NCBI RefSeq assembly: GCF_004698125.1
Contig: NZ_SRHV01000005.1
Coordinates: 372,001-436,000, forward strand
Origin: Halosimplex halophilum
Lineage (GTDB): Archaea; Halobacteriota; Halobacteria; Halobacteriales; Haloarculaceae
Reading direction: 5' to 3'
DNA: 64,000 bases
Part shown: positions 1 to 8,507 of the stretch, in pieces
Layout of the letters: every line of letters starts with the position of its first letter
How positions within the stretch are numbered: position 1 is the stretch's first letter
Made by a program: the position numbers and the translations under genes
Notes under the pieces: model-generated
Seen by the model: only the letters and a program-made list of their open reading frames with translations
Told to the model about the DNA's origin: nothing
Database searches by the model: none

Positions 1-709
1 GGTCGGCGCTGACGACTGACTTTCCGTCGAGCCCCTCCAGCAGTCGTTCGACGTGTGGTAGCGTCCGGTCGAGCGTGGACTGATACGCGCGCCAGACCTC
101 GTCCGGGTCGGCCCCGAGTTCACCCGTCATCACCCGGTTCCAGAACCCCGCCTCGTCGGGGTCGAGAAACGAGTGGTCCACCGCGAACGACTCGTCTGCG
201 TCGGTCAGAAACGGGTAGTGTGGCTGCATGTAATGGACGAGGTACCGCTTGTTCGGATACGTCTCGGCGGCTTCGAGCGCGCGGGCGGTCGTCGTCTCGG
301 GGAGGACGGTCCCGTACCGCTCGTCCCACCCGTCTTCCATCCAGACGTGTTCGACCGCGTGAAACGAGGCGTTCAACCAGTCACGATGCCAGTACAGCTG
401 TGGGTTCGCGGTGACGTAGACCGTGTCGTGCAGCGTTCTGTCCTGGACGTTCCCGCGGAGGAACTCCTGCGTACTGGACCCGCGTGAGCGACGGCTCTCG
501 AGTCGTCCGGCCAGCTCCGACTGTCCGGAGAACATGTCGTATCGGCAGGCGTCGAGGAGAACCAGCGTATCCCAGTCTTCCGCGAACACGTCGACCCCAG
601 CGGTATTGTACGCCCTTCGGTTCAGCCGCCGGTGATAGAGACGGTTCGCTTCGCGAAAAAGTAACGACGGCGTCCGGAGCGCTCGTTCGACCTGTGCCCG
701 GGAATACAT
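1..709 (-). CDS. Alkaline-phosphatase-superfamily (sulfatase-like) hydrolase, partial
   Basis: The gene reads leftward and runs off the window, so only about the first 236 residues are seen; no stop is reached. The start is ATG at 709, supported by a TATA-like box 25 nt upstream. Residues LLDACRYD (metal-binding Asp53) begin the alkaline phosphatase fold and are typical of a haloarchaeal sulfatase-like family. The usual formylglycine Cys/Ser position appears to be Thr80 (SSTQEF), so a classical sulfatase is unlikely. The text HYMQPHYPF further on resembles the substrate-side 'PH.PY' segment of the superfamily. No signal peptide or membrane segment is seen, so it is probably cytoplasmic. The substrate is unknown; the context suggests glycan or phosphodiester chemistry. 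Confidence 0.7.
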   Translation of the reverse strand, partial: MYSRAQVERALRTPSLLFREANRLYHRRLNRRAYNTAGVDVFAEDWDTLVLLDACRYDMFSGQSELAGRLESRRSRGSSTQEFLRGNVQDRTLHDTVYVTANPQLYWHRDWLNASFHAVEHVWMEDGWDERYGTVLPETTTARALEAAETYPNKRYLVHYMQPHYPFLTDADESFAVDHSFLDPDEAGFWNRVMTGELGADPDEVWRAYQSTLDRTLPHVERLLEGLDGKSVVSAD

Positions 710-733
710 ACGCCGATAGAGTACCCTCGTCGG

Positions 734-740
734 TTTATAT
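734..740 (-). promoter_or_regulatory. TATA box for the leftward sulfatase-like gene
   Basis: On the minus strand the sequence ATATAAA ends 24 nt before the ATG at 709. This is the spacing expected of a leaderless haloarchaeal promoter, and it fixes the start of the partial gene. The rest of the 257-bp gap to 967 holds no convincing ORF or motif. Confidence 0.6.
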
Positions 741-966
741 CCAACTCCCGTTCTCGTCCCGTACCGGAGACGCCGAACGACCCGCGACGCGGCCGAGACA
801 GTCGACAGGTGCGGCGGAAAGCTACATACGAGTCGACCGACTATCGGTGGATCGTGTGTGACTCTCCGACTGCGGGCAGTTACCGGATTGGTCATCTGTG
901 CGACCCGGTGAACGACGACGAGATCCGTCCCGGCGCGTCGTCCGGAACAGCAACCGCGCCACGGCG

Positions 967-2106
967 ATGAACACGAAGGAGCCGCTGGATATCTGTTTCG
1001 TCTCGGCGCGCGCATACCGGTATCTGGATCCCGACAGCGACCGGCCTGCGGGGGGCGCCCAGCGTCAGCAGTATCTGATCGCCTCCGAACTCCGTGACCG
1101 TGGATACGAGGTCGGATTCGTCGTGGGGGATTTCGGCCAACCCGACGAGCAACTCGTCGAGGGCATACGCGTGTTCACGGGGTGCCCCCGTTCTCTCGAC
1201 GGACCGAAAGGCGTTCCGGCGGCCTGGTGGCGACTGTATCAGGCGCTCAAGCGGGCAGATGCGAGTGTCTATTACGTCCGAGGCGCGCCGCGTCTCGCGA
1301 CTGCGACCGCCCTTTGCTGTCGAATACTCGACCGTCGGTTCCTGTTTTGCGTCGCCAACGACGCCGACGTCGACCCGGACCAGCTGAAGGACCGGTATCG
1401 AGGGTTCGTTCGACGGGGGTATCGATGGGCCCTTCGGAGGGCCGATACGATCGTGGCCCAGTCGGAGGCGCAAGCTGATTCGCTCCGCGACGGCTTCGGC
1501 CGAGAGAGCTCCGTGATCCCGAACGGATACGATCTCCCGCCGGAATCGGCCGTGGTACCGCCGACGGACCGGGAGTTCGTCCTCTGGGTCGGTAGTAGCG
1601 ACCCCGATCAGAAGCGTCCGGCGGCGTTCCTCGAACTCGCCCGCACGCTGTCCGAAACGGAGTTCGTGATGATCTCCCAGCCGGTTCCCGGGGTAGCGTA
1701 CCACGACCAGCTCCGACGAGCGGCGGCCGACATCTCCAATCTCGACTTTCTCGGCGCCGTCCCGCCCGACGAGATCCATCGGTACTACCGACGCGCGTCG
1801 TTGCTCGTCAACACGTCGCGCAACGAGGGGTTTCCGAACACGTTCCTCGAAGCCTGGCGCTACGAGACTCCGATCGTCTCGCTCTCGTTCGACCTCGATG
1901 GACTGCTGTCGGCGTCCGAACCGGATCTAGGTCGGCTCGCCGGTGATGAGCGGGCGCTAGTTCGGATCGTCGAGCAACTCGTCTCGGACCCCGAAACGAG
2001 AGGGGAAATTGGGCGGTCGAGCCGGACGTACATGCGCGAACGCTACTCGCTCGATTCGGTCGTCGACGAGTACGAGCGGATCCTCTCCGCGTTTGTCGGC
2101 GAATAG
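967..2106 (+). CDS. GT4-family glycosyltransferase
   Basis: A 379-residue GT-B enzyme. The N-terminal half contains the glycine-rich acceptor loop (PAGGAQRQQY). The C-terminal half has the GT4 donor-site motif with two acidic residues (NEGFPNTFLEAW), which binds the nucleotide-sugar phosphates. I chose ATG967 rather than an upstream in-frame GTG at 898 because the true N-terminal beta strand (LDICFVSARAY) begins right after it. The protein is soluble and would act on the cytoplasmic face, adding a sugar to a lipid-linked glycan. It is visibly related to the GT4 enzyme at 42936: both carry a GGA(Q/E) loop followed by a V(G/A)D(F/Y)GQP segment. Donor and acceptor cannot be told. Confidence 0.85.
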   Translation: MNTKEPLDICFVSARAYRYLDPDSDRPAGGAQRQQYLIASELRDRGYEVGFVVGDFGQPDEQLVEGIRVFTGCPRSLDGPKGVPAAWWRLYQALKRADASVYYVRGAPRLATATALCCRILDRRFLFCVANDADVDPDQLKDRYRGFVRRGYRWALRRADTIVAQSEAQADSLRDGFGRESSVIPNGYDLPPESAVVPPTDREFVLWVGSSDPDQKRPAAFLELARTLSETEFVMISQPVPGVAYHDQLRRAAADISNLDFLGAVPPDEIHRYYRRASLLVNTSRNEGFPNTFLEAWRYETPIVSLSFDLDGLLSASEPDLGRLAGDERALVRIVEQLVSDPETRGEIGRSSRTYMRERYSLDSVVDEYERILSAFVGE

Positions 2107-2154
2107 CGGGCCTGCACTTGTTTTTATCAGTCTGCGCTGGAGGTACTGAAACGA

Positions 2155-3330
2155 ATGACTGCTCAGCGAACCCGACGGCTCGGTGTCGGCGTCTTTCTCG
2201 CGGCCCTCGGGGCGCGTCTCGTCGGCGTCGGGATCACTCTCTTCACGTCACTGAATCCCTACGATGAGGCCGACGCCGGGAGTTTCGCCGCCAGTGCGGC
2301 CGAAACGGCAGCGGTACTCGCATCCGGGACCCTCCCACAGATCCCCACGAATCCGAACCGCGTCACCACGCTCTGGGGATTCTTTCTCTCGCCGCTGTGG
2401 TTGCTTCCGGGCCCCAACCGGCTGTACGGACGACTGTTCGTCGCCCTCCTCGGCGCACTCGCCGTCTACGGGCTCTATCGCCTCACCAGCGCGCTCCACT
2501 CCCGTGAGGCCGGCGTCGTCGCCGCGCTCCCGATCATCTGCTATCCGAGCTTCGTCTTCATCCATAGCACCGTCCTTCGGGAGTCGTTCGTCCTCGCGGG
2601 GCTCGTCTGGGCGACGGTGTTGCTGAGTGGTGCCGTGTCCGCCCCTGCGTGGATTCCGAACGATATCGGGCCGGGATGGGCCCCGGACGGAACTGCTCGA
2701 CTCGTCGCGGGTCTGGCAGTTCTGGGCGTGATATCGATCGTCCGGTGGGAGAACCTGCCGCTGTACGGGCTCGCGATCGGGGCAGGCGTCGCGGTCGGAT
2801 ACCGCGATCTCCTCTCCCGGGTTCGACTCGCCGCCGCGACAGGTCTCAGTGCCCTCATTGCGCTCACGGTCGCCCGACCGACGGTTCGATCGGCGCTCGA
2901 CTTCCTGGTCGTCAAGCGCCGCCGCCGGAGCCGTGGTCGGACGGTCTATCTCCCTGGATTCCTCCCGGACACGATCCCGAAAGCGGTCACGTTCGCACCC
3001 GTTGGCGCAATCTACTTCCTGTTCACGCCGTTCCCCTGGATGGTTGAGCAGGCGGCCGACGCCGTCGTGTTCGCCCAGGCGGTCGGCAACGTCGTCGCGG
3101 CGGGCTTCGCGGTCTTCGGCGTCCCGGTCCTGTGGCGACGCTCGAAGCGGACGACCGCTGCACTCGTCGCAGCGTTCGTCGTCGGGACGATGCTCTACGG
3201 GCTGGTCAACGCGAACGTCGGGGCGAACGTCCGACAGCGCCAGATGTTCCTCTGGGTGCTCTTCCTGTTCGCCGGCGTCGGCGTCGCCGAGCGCGTCGAT
3301 CTCGCCGAGCGGTTCGAACGGCTTCACTGA
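2155..3330 (+). CDS. GT-C type multi-pass membrane protein (GT39/PMT-like)
   Basis: A 391-residue protein with about 9-10 hydrophobic segments. Soon after the first one lies an acidic motif, YDEADAG (Asp37, Glu38, Asp40), in the first external loop, where GT-C enzymes such as ArnT/PMT place their catalytic acid. It would use a polyprenyl-phosphate sugar on the outside of the membrane. The length is short for the family, and the large C-terminal external domain is missing. A T-rich TATA-like stretch at about 2120-2127 lies about 28 nt before the ATG. A membrane protein of unknown function is the alternative. Confidence 0.6.
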   Translation: MTAQRTRRLGVGVFLAALGARLVGVGITLFTSLNPYDEADAGSFAASAAETAAVLASGTLPQIPTNPNRVTTLWGFFLSPLWLLPGPNRLYGRLFVALLGALAVYGLYRLTSALHSREAGVVAALPIICYPSFVFIHSTVLRESFVLAGLVWATVLLSGAVSAPAWIPNDIGPGWAPDGTARLVAGLAVLGVISIVRWENLPLYGLAIGAGVAVGYRDLLSRVRLAAATGLSALIALTVARPTVRSALDFLVVKRRRRSRGRTVYLPGFLPDTIPKAVTFAPVGAIYFLFTPFPWMVEQAADAVVFAQAVGNVVAAGFAVFGVPVLWRRSKRTTAALVAAFVVGTMLYGLVNANVGANVRQRQMFLWVLFLFAGVGVAERVDLAERFERLH

Positions 3331-3396
3331 TCGCGCTGCCGACTCGCTCCGATCCGACCGACATCGTTAGGGGGCTGAGCGGACGTATGGCGAACG

Positions 3397-3525
3397 ATGA
3401 CTGTCGGACCGGTCGTTCGCGAGACTGGGTGTGCCCAGTCGCTCGGCCCGGTCCGGCTGGCGAAGTCTGGCACCGCCGACACGCTGCTGTTCGAGATGTC
3501 CATCGCGACGGGTGAGCAACAGTGA
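3397..3525 (+). CDS. Possible 42-aa upstream ORF overlapping the sulfatase-like gene
   Basis: ATG3397 opens a 42-codon frame with mostly G/C third positions. Its TGA (3523-3525) overlaps the GTG start (3522-3524) of the next gene as GTGA, a layout typical of translational coupling. No family is recognised (starts MTVGPVVRET, ends ATGEQQ). A second overlapping frame from ATG3387 is also open, so the coding call is uncertain. The rest of 3331-3521 holds nothing else obvious. Confidence 0.3.
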   Translation: MTVGPVVRETGCAQSLGPVRLAKSGTADTLLFEMSIATGEQQ

Positions 3526-5066
3526 CCCGTAACGTCGTCGTCGTGGTGATGGACACGGCCCGCTACCGGGACGTGTTCCCGGAGACCGAAACCGTCGCGC
3601 CGGAACTCGAATCGCTGGCCGCGGACGGCACGCGGTTCGACCGCGCGGTCGCGCCGGCGCCGTGGACGCTCCCGTCGCACGCGTCGCTGTTCACGGGCAC
3701 CTACCCGTCGAAACACGGCGCCCACGCCGACCACAAATACCTCGACGACGACCGCCCGACGCTGGCCGAGGCGTTCGCGGGGGCGGGCTACGAGACCGTC
3801 GCCGTCTCGAACAACACCTGGATCAGCGACGAGTTCGGCTTCGCCCGGGGGTTCGAGCGCTTCCGCAAGACCTGGCAGTACCTCCAGGCCGACACCGACC
3901 TCGGGCCCGTCGCGCGCACCAACGAGGGCAGAGAGAAACTCCGGGCGCTCGCCCGGTCGCTGTTCGACGGCAACCCGCTTGTCAACGCGCTCAACGCGGT
4001 CTACGGGCAGTTCTTCCGCAAGCGCGAGGACAGCGGCGCGCGCAGGACGAACCGATGGGTCCGCGAGTGGCTCGCCGACCGCGGCGGCGACCGACCCTTC
4101 TTCCTGTTCGTCAACTACCTCGAACCCCACCTGGAGTACCGGCCGCCCCGCGAGACGACCGAGCGGTTCCTCCCGGACGGGACCAGTTACGAGGAGGCGA
4201 TGGCCGTCCCGCAGGACGCGTGGTCGCACGTCGCGGGCGACCTCGACCTCGACGAGGAGGACTTCGCGGCGTTGCGCGCCCTCTACCGCGGCGAGATCGC
4301 CTACCTCGACGACCGGATCGCCGAACTTCGTGACGCGCTCGCGGCGGCCGGCGAGTGGGAAGACACGGTGTTCGTCGTCACGGGCGACCACGGGGAGAAC
4401 ATCGGCGACCACGGGCTGATGGACCACCAGTACGCGCTCTACGAGACGCTCCTTCACGTGCCCCTGGTCGTCCACGGCGGGCCGTTCGACGGGGGACGCG
4501 ACGAGCGACTGGTGTCGCTGACCGACCTCGCACCGACGCTGCTCGACGCCGTCGACGTGGACGCGCCGGCGTTCCGCGACCAGGCACAGGGCGAGTCGCT
4601 GCTCGCCGACAGCAGCGGACAGCGAGAGCACGTCTTCGCCGAGTACCTCGCGCCTCAGCCGTCGATGGCGGCGCTGGCCGAGCGGGTGGACCGCCTCCCC
4701 GACGACGTGCGCCGGTACGACCGGTCGCTGCGCGCCGTCCGCGGCGACGACTGGAAGCTGATTCGCGGGTCCGACGGGTCGCGCGAGTGCTACCACCTCG
4801 CGACCGACCCCGACGAGACGGTGGACCTGCTCTCGACTGACGCCGACGGGACGGCCGGCGCGGATGGGGTAGCCGAGGCGGGTGGGACAGCCGAGGCGAA
4901 CACGGCGGACGAGGAATCCGTCGACGCCACACGCCGGGCCGACTCCCTCGACGACGTACTCGACGACTGGCTCGCCTCCTTCGACCACGCCGACCCCGAT
5001 GGCGACCCGGCGATGTCCGAGACGACGGCCCAGCGCCTCGAAGACCTCGGGTACCTGCAGGAGTGA
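3522..5066 (+). CDS. Sulfatase-like alkaline-phosphatase-superfamily enzyme (Thr type)
   Basis: A 514-residue protein starting at GTG. It has metal ligand Asp11 (VVMDTARY), the nucleophile block WTLPSHASLFTG with Thr49 where sulfatases have Cys/Ser, and the second metal site GDHGENIGDHG. This is the full sulfatase/alkaline-phosphatase layout. Thr at the nucleophile site is known in phosphodiesterases and phosphoglycerol or phosphoethanolamine transferases of this superfamily, so formylglycine-dependent sulfatase activity is unlikely. A flexible, Gly/Ala/Glu-rich insert lies near residues 440-475. No signal peptide is seen. It sits just before the sulfoquinovose synthase gene, so action on a sulfonated or phosphorylated glycan is possible but is inference. 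Confidence 0.8.
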   Translation: MTRNVVVVVMDTARYRDVFPETETVAPELESLAADGTRFDRAVAPAPWTLPSHASLFTGTYPSKHGAHADHKYLDDDRPTLAEAFAGAGYETVAVSNNTWISDEFGFARGFERFRKTWQYLQADTDLGPVARTNEGREKLRALARSLFDGNPLVNALNAVYGQFFRKREDSGARRTNRWVREWLADRGGDRPFFLFVNYLEPHLEYRPPRETTERFLPDGTSYEEAMAVPQDAWSHVAGDLDLDEEDFAALRALYRGEIAYLDDRIAELRDALAAAGEWEDTVFVVTGDHGENIGDHGLMDHQYALYETLLHVPLVVHGGPFDGGRDERLVSLTDLAPTLLDAVDVDAPAFRDQAQGESLLADSSGQREHVFAEYLAPQPSMAALAERVDRLPDDVRRYDRSLRAVRGDDWKLIRGSDGSRECYHLATDPDETVDLLSTDADGTAGADGVAEAGGTAEANTADEESVDATRRADSLDDVLDDWLASFDHADPDGDPAMSETTAQRLEDLGYLQE

Positions 5067-5153
5067 ACGCCTGATACGGCCGTCTCTGCCCTGATTCCGA
5101 CAGCTCTCCCTGGGGAACCCAGCGACAGCACCGAACCCCGGGTGATGAAAAAA

Positions 5154-5160
5154 CATATAA
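5154..5160 (+). promoter_or_regulatory. TATA box for the UDP-sulfoquinovose synthase gene
   Basis: CATATAA, preceded by an A-rich stretch, lies 32 nt before the ATG at 5193 and would place the transcription start at about 5183. It differs sharply from the surrounding GC-rich DNA. Confidence 0.6.
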
Positions 5161-5169
5161 CCTAGCGGA

Positions 5170-5190
5170 GTTACTCACAATCTGAGTAAC
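5170..5190. promoter_or_regulatory. Perfect inverted repeat, candidate operator
   Basis: Arms GTTACTCA and TGAGTAAC form a perfect 8-bp dyad around a 5-nt spacer. It lies between the TATA box and the start codon, over the expected transcription start. That is the classic place for an archaeal repressor to block RNA polymerase. The cognate regulator is not apparent in the window. Confidence 0.5.
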
Positions 5191-5192
5191 CC

Positions 5193-6377
5193 ATGACGAT
5201 CCTCGTCACCGGCGCCGACGGCTACATCGGCTGGCCGACCGCCCTGCGCATCGCGAACCGGACGGACGACCGCGTGCTGCTCGTCGACAACTTCGCCCGC
5301 CGCGAGTGGGTCGAAGAGGTCGGCTCGAAGAGCGCGACGCCCATCGCGGGCATCGACCAGCGCCTCGACGCGGCCGAGGACGTGTTCGGCATCGGCAACA
5401 TGTCCTTCGTCGAGGGCGACCTCGTCGAGAAGTCGTTCGTCGACGAACTGCTGGCGGTCCACGAACCCGACGTGGTGGTCCACGCGGCCGCCCAGCCCTC
5501 CGCGCCGTACTCGCAGATCAACGGCGAGCGGGCCAACTACACCCAGCACAACAACATGCAGGCGACGCGGAACCTGCTGTGGGGGCTGGACGAGCACGAC
5601 CTCAACGACACTCACTTCATCGAGACGACGACGACGGGCGTCTACGGCGCGCCGGAGTTCCCCATCCCCGAGGGCGGCGCCGTGATGGAGAACGACGGCG
5701 AGCGCGACGAGGTGCCGTTCCCGGCGATGGCGGGCTCGTGGTACCACCTCACCAAGAGCCACGACGCGGCGAACATGCGGCTGGCCCACCAGCAGTTCGA
5801 CATCCCCATCTCGGACGTGCGCACGGCCATCACGTACGGCACCGAGACCGAGGAGACCCGCGAGGACCCCCGCCTCAAGACGCGGTTCGACTTCGACTAC
5901 TACTTCGGCACCGTCGCCCACCGCTTCGCCGCCCAGGCCGTCGCGGGCTACCCCGTCACCGTCTACGGCAAGGGCGAACAGCGCAAGCCGTTCATCTCCC
6001 TGGAGGACGCCGTCGAAGGCCTCGCGAACCTCGCGCTGCAGGACCACGAGGAGCGCCCGGACGACCTGACCGTCTACAACCAGGTGACCCGCGCCATCTC
6101 CATCGTCGAGATCGCCGAGACCATCGCGGGGGTCGGCGACGAGTTCGACCTCGACGTGGCCGTCGAGCACTTCGAGAACCCGCGCGACGAGGACGAGACC
6201 CACAAGATGGAGATCGAGAACGACCGCTACGCCGACCTCATCGGCGGCCAGGCCCAGGAGTTCGAGGGCGGCATCCGCGACGTGTTCGAGACGCTGACCC
6301 AGCACGCCGACACCATCGAGGCCCACGAGGACCGGTTCCTCCCGGGCGTCCTCGACGACTGGGACGAAGAGGAGTAA
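5193..6377 (+). CDS. agl3: UDP-sulfoquinovose synthase (SQD1/Agl3 family)
   Basis: A 394-residue extended SDR enzyme. It has the NAD-binding loop TGADGYIGW and the SQD1 signatures SAPYSQI, YTQHNN, YHLTKSHDAAN and TVYGKGEQ. The catalytic triad is Thr147, Tyr184 and Lys188, matching Thr145/Tyr182/Lys186 of plant SQD1. The family converts UDP-glucose plus sulfite into UDP-sulfoquinovose; the archaeal member Agl3 supplies sulfoquinovose for S-layer N-glycans. The long match across the whole protein makes the family call strong. The gene starts a run of three SDR genes, and the next one begins 3 nt downstream. Its promoter carries a perfect dyad. The product could feed N-glycans or sulfolipids; the glycan neighbourhood favours glycans. 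Confidence 0.9.
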   Translation: MTILVTGADGYIGWPTALRIANRTDDRVLLVDNFARREWVEEVGSKSATPIAGIDQRLDAAEDVFGIGNMSFVEGDLVEKSFVDELLAVHEPDVVVHAAAQPSAPYSQINGERANYTQHNNMQATRNLLWGLDEHDLNDTHFIETTTTGVYGAPEFPIPEGGAVMENDGERDEVPFPAMAGSWYHLTKSHDAANMRLAHQQFDIPISDVRTAITYGTETEETREDPRLKTRFDFDYYFGTVAHRFAAQAVAGYPVTVYGKGEQRKPFISLEDAVEGLANLALQDHEERPDDLTVYNQVTRAISIVEIAETIAGVGDEFDLDVAVEHFENPRDEDETHKMEIENDRYADLIGGQAQEFEGGIRDVFETLTQHADTIEAHEDRFLPGVLDDWDEEE

Positions 6378-6380
6378 CCC

Positions 6381-7355
6381 GTGGACGTGCTCGTCACCGG
6401 CGGGTGTGGCTACATCGGCAGCCACCTCGTCCCGAAACTCCAGGCCGACGACGACGTCGACCGGGTGGTCGTCCTCGACAGCCTCGTCTCCGGGTCGCCC
6501 CGGGCCCTGTTCGGCTGTTTCGACGACGGCCTGGACTTCCGCCGGGGCGACGTGCGCGAGTACGGCGATGTCGAGAGCGCGATGCGCGATGTCGACCGCG
6601 TGGTCCACCTCGCGGCTATCACGGGTGCGGCGAGCACCCACGACCGCCGCGAGGAGACGTTCGCCGTCAACTACGACGGCACCGAGAACGTCCTCACCGC
6701 CGCGGGCAAACTCGGCGTCGACCACGTCGTCTTCGCCTCCTCGTGCAACATCTACGGCCGCGCGACGAGCACGGACATCGACGAGACGGTCGACCCCGAC
6801 CCGATCAACCCCTACGCCGAGACGAAATACGAGTCGGAGGACCTGCTCGCCGACTACTGCGCCGAGTACGACATGACCGGCACCGCCCTGCGGATGGCGA
6901 CCAACTTCGGCTACTCGCCGGCGGTCCGGTTCAACCTCGTCGTCAACCACTTCGTCTTCCGCGCGGTGACGGGCCGCCCCCTCACGGTGTACGGCGACGG
7001 GTCGAACTGGCGGCCGTTCGTCCACGTCGACGACGCCGCCCGTGCCTACAAACACGCCGTCTGCGAGCCCGACGCGTGGGACGAGCCCGTCTACAACGTC
7101 GGGTCGAACGACGGCAACTACCGCATCGAGGAGATCGCCGAGGTTGTCCGCGACGAGGTCGGCCCCGTCGACATCACCTACCTCGAAGACGAACACCCCG
7201 GCCCCTCCTACCACGTCAACTTCGACCGGCTGGACGGGACTGGCTTCGAGACCGAACACTCCCTCCGCGAGGGCGTCCGCGACCTGGCCGCGCGGTTTCG
7301 GGATTCCGAGGTCGCCCCCGACTCCGGGATCGAAACCGCGAGCGAAGAGCGATGA
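6381..7355 (+). CDS. NAD-dependent sugar epimerase/dehydratase (extended SDR)
   Basis: A 324-residue protein starting at GTG, 3 nt after the sulfoquinovose synthase, so it is co-transcribed. The N-terminal TGGCGYIG binds NAD. Catalytic residues are in the SSCNIYG strand and the YAETK motif (Tyr-x3-Lys). The C-terminal half has the usual nucleotide-sugar binding pattern (VYGDGSNWRPFVHVDDAARA). This is a UDP- or dTDP-sugar 4-epimerase or 4,6-dehydratase; the TDE signature of RmlB is absent, so classical dTDP-glucose dehydratase is unlikely. It probably makes or remodels another sugar of the same glycan. Confidence 0.8.
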   Translation: MDVLVTGGCGYIGSHLVPKLQADDDVDRVVVLDSLVSGSPRALFGCFDDGLDFRRGDVREYGDVESAMRDVDRVVHLAAITGAASTHDRREETFAVNYDGTENVLTAAGKLGVDHVVFASSCNIYGRATSTDIDETVDPDPINPYAETKYESEDLLADYCAEYDMTGTALRMATNFGYSPAVRFNLVVNHFVFRAVTGRPLTVYGDGSNWRPFVHVDDAARAYKHAVCEPDAWDEPVYNVGSNDGNYRIEEIAEVVRDEVGPVDITYLEDEHPGPSYHVNFDRLDGTGFETEHSLREGVRDLAARFRDSEVAPDSGIETASEER

Positions 7356-7512
7356 CCGACGGCGTCCGTGCTGAGGGTCCCGGTGGTCGTGGGGAAACTA
7401 CCGATCGCGTACTGGCAGTTACGTCGGAACGAAACGGACGTAATGGCGGGTATGCGGTTCGACACCCGACCGTTCCTGATATCTACCACACAGGTAAACG
7501 GAAACACAGACT

Positions 7513-8475
7513 ATGACAGACCAACGCACCGTCGCCGTCACAGGCGCGGCGGGATTCATCGGCAGTCGCGTCGTTCACGAACTACAGCAGGCCCACCCCG
7601 ACTGGGAGATCACCGCGCTCGACAACTTCTACCTCGGTGACGTGCGCGAGATCGGGGACGTGACCGTCGAGCACGTCGACGTCCGCAACCGCGACCGGCT
7701 GGAGGACGCGCTCGACGGTGCGGACATCGTGATGCATCTCGCCGCCATCTCCGGCGTCGACGACTGCGAGGAGAACCAGGACCTCGCCTACGAGGTCAAC
7801 GTCCAGGGGACGAACAACGTCGCGTGGTACTGCCGGAAGAGCGGCGCGGCGCTCGTCTTCCCGTTCTCGATGGCGGTACTCGGCGACCCCGTCGAGTTCC
7901 CGATCACCGTCGACCACCCCCGCGACCCGATGAACTGGTACGGCCGGTCGAAACTCCTCAACGAGCGCGCCATCGAGTCGTTCGCAGAAGGTGAGTTCCC
8001 GGCCCATCTCTTCCTCAAGTCGAATCTGTATGGAGAGCACGAGATCGAGGGAGACATCGTCTCGAAGGGGACGGTCATCAACTTCTTCGTCGGCCGCGCG
8101 AAGGACGGCGAGAACCTGACCGTCTACGAGCCCGGCGACCAGGCGCGCAACTACATCCACGTCAAGGACGTGGCCCGTGCGTACGTCCGGAGCGCCGAGC
8201 GCCTCGACGACCAGCTCGCCGCCGGCGAGACGGGCGTCGAGAAGTACGAGATCGCCAGCGACGAGGACCCCGGCATCACGACCGTCGCGGAGATCGTCCG
8301 TGACATCGCCGCCGAGGAGATCGACTTCGAACCGGAGATCGAACTGCTGGAGAACCCGCGCGACGAGACGCTCGTCAGCGAGTTCGAGGTTGACACGACC
8401 CGCGCCCGGGAAGAGCTGGGGTGGAGTGTCGAGCACTCCGTCGAGGAGAGCATCAGGGAACTGTTCCGCCAGTAG
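7513..8475 (+). CDS. NAD-dependent sugar epimerase/dehydratase (extended SDR)
   Basis: A 320-residue protein with NAD motif TGAAGFIG, active-site strand FPFSMAVLG, and Tyr-x3-Lys in NWYGRSK. A late RNYIHVKDVARAYV segment is typical of nucleotide-sugar SDRs. The Ser of the catalytic triad is present, but the residues around it (SMAVLG rather than SS-x-VYG) are unusual. It lies 157 bp after the previous SDR, a gap without a convincing ORF, so it may have its own promoter. The substrate is unknown, probably another nucleotide sugar of this locus. The next gene converges on it. Confidence 0.8.
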   Translation: MTDQRTVAVTGAAGFIGSRVVHELQQAHPDWEITALDNFYLGDVREIGDVTVEHVDVRNRDRLEDALDGADIVMHLAAISGVDDCEENQDLAYEVNVQGTNNVAWYCRKSGAALVFPFSMAVLGDPVEFPITVDHPRDPMNWYGRSKLLNERAIESFAEGEFPAHLFLKSNLYGEHEIEGDIVSKGTVINFFVGRAKDGENLTVYEPGDQARNYIHVKDVARAYVRSAERLDDQLAAGETGVEKYEIASDEDPGITTVAEIVRDIAAEEIDFEPEIELLENPRDETLVSEFEVDTTRAREELGWSVEHSVEESIRELFRQ

Positions 8476-8507
8476 CTACCCCCTCGATCCAAGCGGTACT
8501 TCCTGCG

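Noticed and set aside
3522-5066. Calling this and its relatives arylsulfatases
   Set aside because: The formylglycine Cys/Ser is replaced by Thr, so a sulfatase activity is not supported by the sequence.
6381-7355. Calling this RmlB (dTDP-glucose 4,6-dehydratase)
   Set aside because: The active-site strand reads SSCNIYG, not the TDEVYG typical of RmlB.
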